From Coprococcus comes ATCC 27758 (GTDB taxonomy: Bacteria; Bacillota; Clostridia; Lachnospirales; Lachnospiraceae): a stretch of 64,000 bases of DNA. The DNA is taken from positions 1,054,001 through 1,118,000 of the forward strand of contig NZ_CP102277.1 in NCBI RefSeq assembly GCF_025149785.1, written 5' to 3'. Below are positions 61,057-64,000 of the stretch, one piece after another. The translations under genes and the position numbers were made by a program. The first letter of the stretch is position 1. Each line of letters begins with the position of its first letter. Below the pieces are notes generated by a model. The model saw only the letters and a program-made list of their open reading frames with translations, did not search any database and had not been told where the DNA came from.

Positions 61057-61097
61057 GAAAAGTAAAGGAACAAGAGATAGTAATGGAGTAATATAAA

Positions 61098-62750
61098 ATG
61101 GATCAGAAAAAACAAAAGAAAGTATATGTGATCGGACATAAAAATCCAGATACAGATTCTATCTGTTCGGCAATTGCATATGCAAATCTGAAAAATAAAA
61201 TCACAGGAGAAAAATACATAGCGAAAAGAGCGGGCGAGGTAAATGGTGAGACAGCATATGTTCTGGATAAATTCCAGGTAAGTGTGCCGTCTCTTCTGGA
61301 CAATGTACACCTTCAGGTAAAAGATATGGATATCCGTCATATTGAGGGTGTATCTGGTCACATGTCCATTAAAGACGCATGGGCAAGAATGAAAGATGAG
61401 AATATTAAGACACTGCCGGTAACAAGAGGTGAGAAGCTGGAAGGGCTGATCACTATCGGAGATATTGCTACGTCATATATGGAAGTGTACGATAATAATA
61501 TCCTTGCAACAGCGAGAACCCAGTACCGCAATATCGTCAAAACACTGGACGGAACACTGATCTCCGGGAATGAACATGGCTATTTCCTGAATGGAAAAGT
61601 TGTCATTGCCGCATCCAGTCCGGATCTGATGGAGAATTTTATTGAGAAGGATGATCTTGTTATTCTTGGAAACCGTTATGAGTCACAGCTGTGCGCGATC
61701 GAGATGGATGCAAGCTGTCTGGTCATCTGCCAGGGAGCCAATATTTCCAAGACGATCAAGAAGATGGCAGAGGAGAGAGATATCGTGATTATTCAGACAC
61801 CACATGATACCTTTACTGCTGCAAGGCTGATCAACCAGAGTATTCCGGTCAAGTATTTTATGAGCCGTGATAATCTGGAGATTTTTCATTTGAATGATTA
61901 TGTGGAACATGTGAAAGAAGTTATGTCAAAGACGAAGTACAGAGATTTTCCAATTCTGGATAATAAAGGAAAGTTCTGTGGTTTCCTCTCCAGACGAAGA
62001 CTTATGACATCCCGTAAAAAACAGGTGATTCTTGTGGATCATAATGAAAAATCACAGGCTGTGAATGGAATTGAAGAGGCAGAGGTGCAGGAGATCATTG
62101 ATCATCACAGACTGGGCGGTCTGGAGACAATCGGACCGGTATATTTCCGGAATCAGCCGGTTGGATGTACTGCTACGATCATTTACCAGATGTATCAGGA
62201 AAGTGGTGTAGAGGTAGAGCCACAGATGGCGGGACTTCTGTGCTCTGCAATTATTTCGGATACGTTACTGTTCCGTTCACCAACCTGTACGATGGTTGAT
62301 CAGGCGGCAGCAGAGGCACTGGCGCGGATTGCCGGGATTGATATGGAAGAACATGCAAAAGAGATGTTCAATGCGGGAAGCAATCTGCGTGGCAAATCCG
62401 TAGAAGAGATCTGTTTCCAGGACTTTAAGGTGTTCAATGTAAAAGATATCATGTTTGGAGTCGGACAGATCACATCCATGAATCAGGATGAACTGGATGA
62501 GGTGAAAGGACGTCTGATCCCATATCTGGAAGAGGCGAGAAAGACCCAGGGACTGCATATGTTGTATCTGATGATGACTAATATTCTGGAAGAGTCTACA
62601 GAACTCCTTTGCTGTGGTGAAAATGCAAAGGAACAGGTTCTTGAAGCGTTTGAACTGCCGGGAGATACGGAAAAAATTCTCCTGAAAGGTGTAGTATCAA
62701 GAAAGAAACAGATGATCCCTGTTCTGGTAACTTACCTGCAGCAAAAATAA
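61098..62750 (+). CDS. ppaC: Manganese-dependent inorganic pyrophosphatase with CBS and DRTGG domains
   Basis: 550 residues. DHH-family II pyrophosphatase with motif HKNPDTDSICSAIAYA at the N-terminus, a CBS-DRTGG-CBS regulatory insertion (about 75-300), VDHNEKSQA, IIDHHRLGG (the DHH motif) and the C-terminal DHHA2 domain with a late SRKKQMIPVL. It hydrolyses pyrophosphate, with adenine nucleotides sensed by the CBS pair. GTAATGGAGTAATATAA precedes the ATG. Confidence 0.95.
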   Translation: MDQKKQKKVYVIGHKNPDTDSICSAIAYANLKNKITGEKYIAKRAGEVNGETAYVLDKFQVSVPSLLDNVHLQVKDMDIRHIEGVSGHMSIKDAWARMKDENIKTLPVTRGEKLEGLITIGDIATSYMEVYDNNILATARTQYRNIVKTLDGTLISGNEHGYFLNGKVVIAASSPDLMENFIEKDDLVILGNRYESQLCAIEMDASCLVICQGANISKTIKKMAEERDIVIIQTPHDTFTAARLINQSIPVKYFMSRDNLEIFHLNDYVEHVKEVMSKTKYRDFPILDNKGKFCGFLSRRRLMTSRKKQVILVDHNEKSQAVNGIEEAEVQEIIDHHRLGGLETIGPVYFRNQPVGCTATIIYQMYQESGVEVEPQMAGLLCSAIISDTLLFRSPTCTMVDQAAAEALARIAGIDMEEHAKEMFNAGSNLRGKSVEEICFQDFKVFNVKDIMFGVGQITSMNQDELDEVKGRLIPYLEEARKTQGLHMLYLMMTNILEESTELLCCGENAKEQVLEAFELPGDTEKILLKGVVSRKKQMIPVLVTYLQQK

Positions 62751-62780
62751 AAACAGATAACTTTATAGGAGAGATGGCTT

Positions 62781-63374
62781 ATGGCAAAACAGATCTGGAA
62801 GCCGGGAAATATGCTGTATCCACTGCCTGCAGTTATGGTCAGTGTGGCAGATAAAGAAGGCAATTCGAATATCATTACCGTGGCGTGGGCGGGAACGGTC
62901 TGCACAAACCCGCCGATGGTTTCGATTTCCGTGAGACCAGAGCGGTATTCTTATCACATGATCGATGAGACCGGAGAATTTGTAATCAATCTGACAACGG
63001 AAAAACTTGCGTATGCAACGGATTATTGCGGTGTGCGTTCGGGAAAAGATGTGGACAAATTCAAAGAGCTGCATCTGACACCGGAAAAGGCAGAATATGT
63101 GAGTGCGCCACTGATTGCGGAGAGTCCGGTCAACATCGAGTGTAAGGTGGTCAAAAAAGAAACGCCGGGGTCGCATCATATTTTCCTTGCCGAGGTAAAA
63201 GCGGTTCATGTAGATGATGCCTATATGGATCAGAAAGGGCGCTTTGCATTGGAAAAGACCGATCCGATCGTATATGTGCACGGACAGTATTATAGTCTGG
63301 GTAAGTTGCTCGGAACATTTGGCTATAGCGTGAAAAAGCCGACAAAGAAGAATGGAAAGAAAAAGAAGAAATAA
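62781..63374 (+). CDS. Flavin reductase family protein
   Basis: 197 residues. A FMN-binding split-barrel of the flavin reductase-like type: YPLPAVMVSVADKEGNSNII, VAWAGTVCTNPPMVSISVRP, YHMIDETGEFVINLTTEKLA. The C-terminus is very basic (PTKKNGKKKKK). Likely reduces or shuttles flavin in the cytoplasm; exact partner unknown. 30 bases after ppaC, with ATAGGAGAGATGG upstream, so probably one operon. Confidence 0.88.
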   Translation: MAKQIWKPGNMLYPLPAVMVSVADKEGNSNIITVAWAGTVCTNPPMVSISVRPERYSYHMIDETGEFVINLTTEKLAYATDYCGVRSGKDVDKFKELHLTPEKAEYVSAPLIAESPVNIECKVVKKETPGSHHIFLAEVKAVHVDDAYMDQKGRFALEKTDPIVYVHGQYYSLGKLLGTFGYSVKKPTKKNGKKKKK

Positions 63375-63440
63375 AAACAGAAAATCCTCTTGACAAGAAA
63401 ATGACAGAGGGTATATGCTGTGTAAGTAGAAACTCAAGGG

Positions 63441-63470
63441 CGAGACTGCTAAGGTGCGGTCTCGTCTTTT
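63441..63470 (+). terminator. Intrinsic terminator after the flavin reductase
   Basis: CGAGAC pairs with GTCTCG around a 12-nt loop, followed by TTTTTT, directly joined to the second dispersed repeat. Confidence 0.75.
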
Positions 63471-63650
63471 TTCATAGGAAATTCCGAAGGAACTTCCTAT
63501 GAAACAAAAGGCACTGCGTGCCGGAGATGGGCACTTGTACGAAGATGAAGAATGTCGCAAGCGGTCTACGCTCTGCTTCGGTCGTTGCTTAACGAGCGCC
63601 ACTGGCGCTCAGCAACGCGCTCGGCGCGAGAATGTGCCGAGGCACATTCT
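63471..63650 (+). repeat. Dispersed structured repeat, copy 2
   Basis: Same left end (CATAGGAAATTCCGAAGGAA), GGCAC/GTGCC hairpin and right end (GCGAGAATGTGCC, GGCACATTCTT) as copy 1 at 50631. It carries about 50 extra bases in the middle, which themselves form a nested hairpin (GTTGCT...GAGCGCC/GGCGCTC...AGCAAC). No coding role; it starts at the T-run of a terminator, as does copy 1. Confidence 0.85.
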
Positions 63651-63669
63651 TATTTAAAAGGAGTAGTAG

Positions 63670-64000
63670 ATGATGAAAGATTTTACATTCAATGTACCAC
63701 AGGATATTATTTTTGGAAAAGGCAGTTTAAAAAGACTTCCGGAGCTTCTTGAGAAAAGTGGTTCCAAGAAGATGCTTCTGATCTCCGGACCGGTTTTGAA
63801 GAAGATCGGAATGGTCGAGAAAGTCGAAGAGATCGTGAAGGCTTCCGGTATCGAAGTGGAAGTATTTACTGATGTAGAAGCAAATCCATCTGTTGCAACG
63901 GTAGATAAAGCAACAGAAGCATACAAAAAAGCAGGAGCAACCAGTATTGTAGCTTTCGGTGGCGGAAGTCCGATGGATGTGGCAAAGGCAGTTGGTGTTC
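63670..64000 (+). CDS. Iron-containing alcohol dehydrogenase, N-terminal part (continues beyond window)
   Basis: 110 codons are visible from ATG 63670 (AAAAGGAG 6 bases upstream; ATG 63673 is also possible). FNVPQDIIFGKGSLKRLPEL and FGGGSPMDVAKAVGV, with the NAD-binding GGGSPMDVAK loop, mark the Fe-type alcohol dehydrogenase family. The metal-binding His residues lie in the missing part. It is preceded by the second copy of the dispersed repeat. Confidence 0.92.
   Translation, partial: MMKDFTFNVPQDIIFGKGSLKRLPELLEKSGSKKMLLISGPVLKKIGMVEKVEEIVKASGIEVEVFTDVEANPSVATVDKATEAYKKAGATSIVAFGGGSPMDVAKAVGV

Noticed and set aside
62763-63602. 279-codon minus-strand frame over the flavin reductase gene and repeat
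   Set aside because: Shadow of the flavin reductase gene joined to the antisense of the repeat; codon pattern and start site do not support it.
1-64000. Prophage, integrative element or insertion sequence
   Set aside because: No integrase, transposase, relaxase or phage structural gene was found; the only mobile-like features are the small structured repeats.

Overview
The window looks like a chromosomal segment of a gut-type Clostridia, most likely a Lachnospiraceae (Dorea, Blautia or Mediterraneibacter-like). The evidence is a SCIFF peptide with its radical SAM maturase next to secDF, SpoVT (spore former), HemZ, a T-box in front of ilvB, DUF5058 transport genes, KTGD-type sortase signals, AGGAGG ribosome binding sites and moderate GC. 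There is no rRNA, CRISPR array, phage or recognisable transposase. Two tRNA genes are present, both tRNA-Gly(GCC).

Layout. 1-2.6 kb: the end of a rhodanese gene and a convergent gene for a surface protein with five rhodanese domains. 2.7-7.2 kb: a complete dTDP-L-rhamnose operon (rfbA-rfbB-rfbD-rfbC) ending in a divergent aminoglycoside-phosphotransferase-fold gene. 7.2-8.3 kb: spoVT with a palindromic promoter region, and a small membrane protein. 8.3-11.7 kb: a two-component system whose membrane sensor and kinase are separate genes, with a NarL-type regulator. 11.8-19.4 kb: a degenerate receiver protein, a lipoprotein and a cluster of SPFH, DUF3592-like, zinc-ribbon and TPM proteins resembling an expanded Bacillus YdjG/YdjH/YdjI membrane-stress set without PspA. 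19.4-23.3 kb: scfA, scfB, secDF. 23.4-33.3 kb: housekeeping genes recJ, apt, rel, an MBL hydrolase, hemZ, hisS, aspS. 33.4-40.1 kb: two large secreted proteins built of ricin-type lectin repeats, ending in a C39-like peptidase domain and an NlpC/P60 domain.

40.3-43.2 kb: an amidohydrolase, two divergent identical tRNA-Gly genes, a 162-bp multi-hairpin element and a Lys/Pro-rich zinc-ribbon membrane protein. 43.3-50.6 kb: hom, thyA, folA, then T-box-ilvB-ilvH and ilvE-LUD. 50.6-55.4 kb: a structured dispersed repeat, a methyltransferase, hslO, nadE and an S1-domain protein. 55.5-61.0 kb: a DUF5058 transporter pair, two M20 peptidases/amidohydrolases and a probable regulator, a candidate peptide or acyl-amino-acid uptake and hydrolysis system. 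61-64 kb: a CBS-containing manganese pyrophosphatase, a flavin reductase, a second copy of the dispersed repeat and the start of an iron-type alcohol dehydrogenase.

The parts most worth follow-up are the PspA-less YdjGHI-like cluster with its adjacent signalling genes, the DUF5058 operon with an operator-like palindrome, the structured intergenic elements at 42.1, 50.6 and 63.5 kb, and the five-rhodanese surface protein. All functional statements come from reading motifs by eye; no database search was run.
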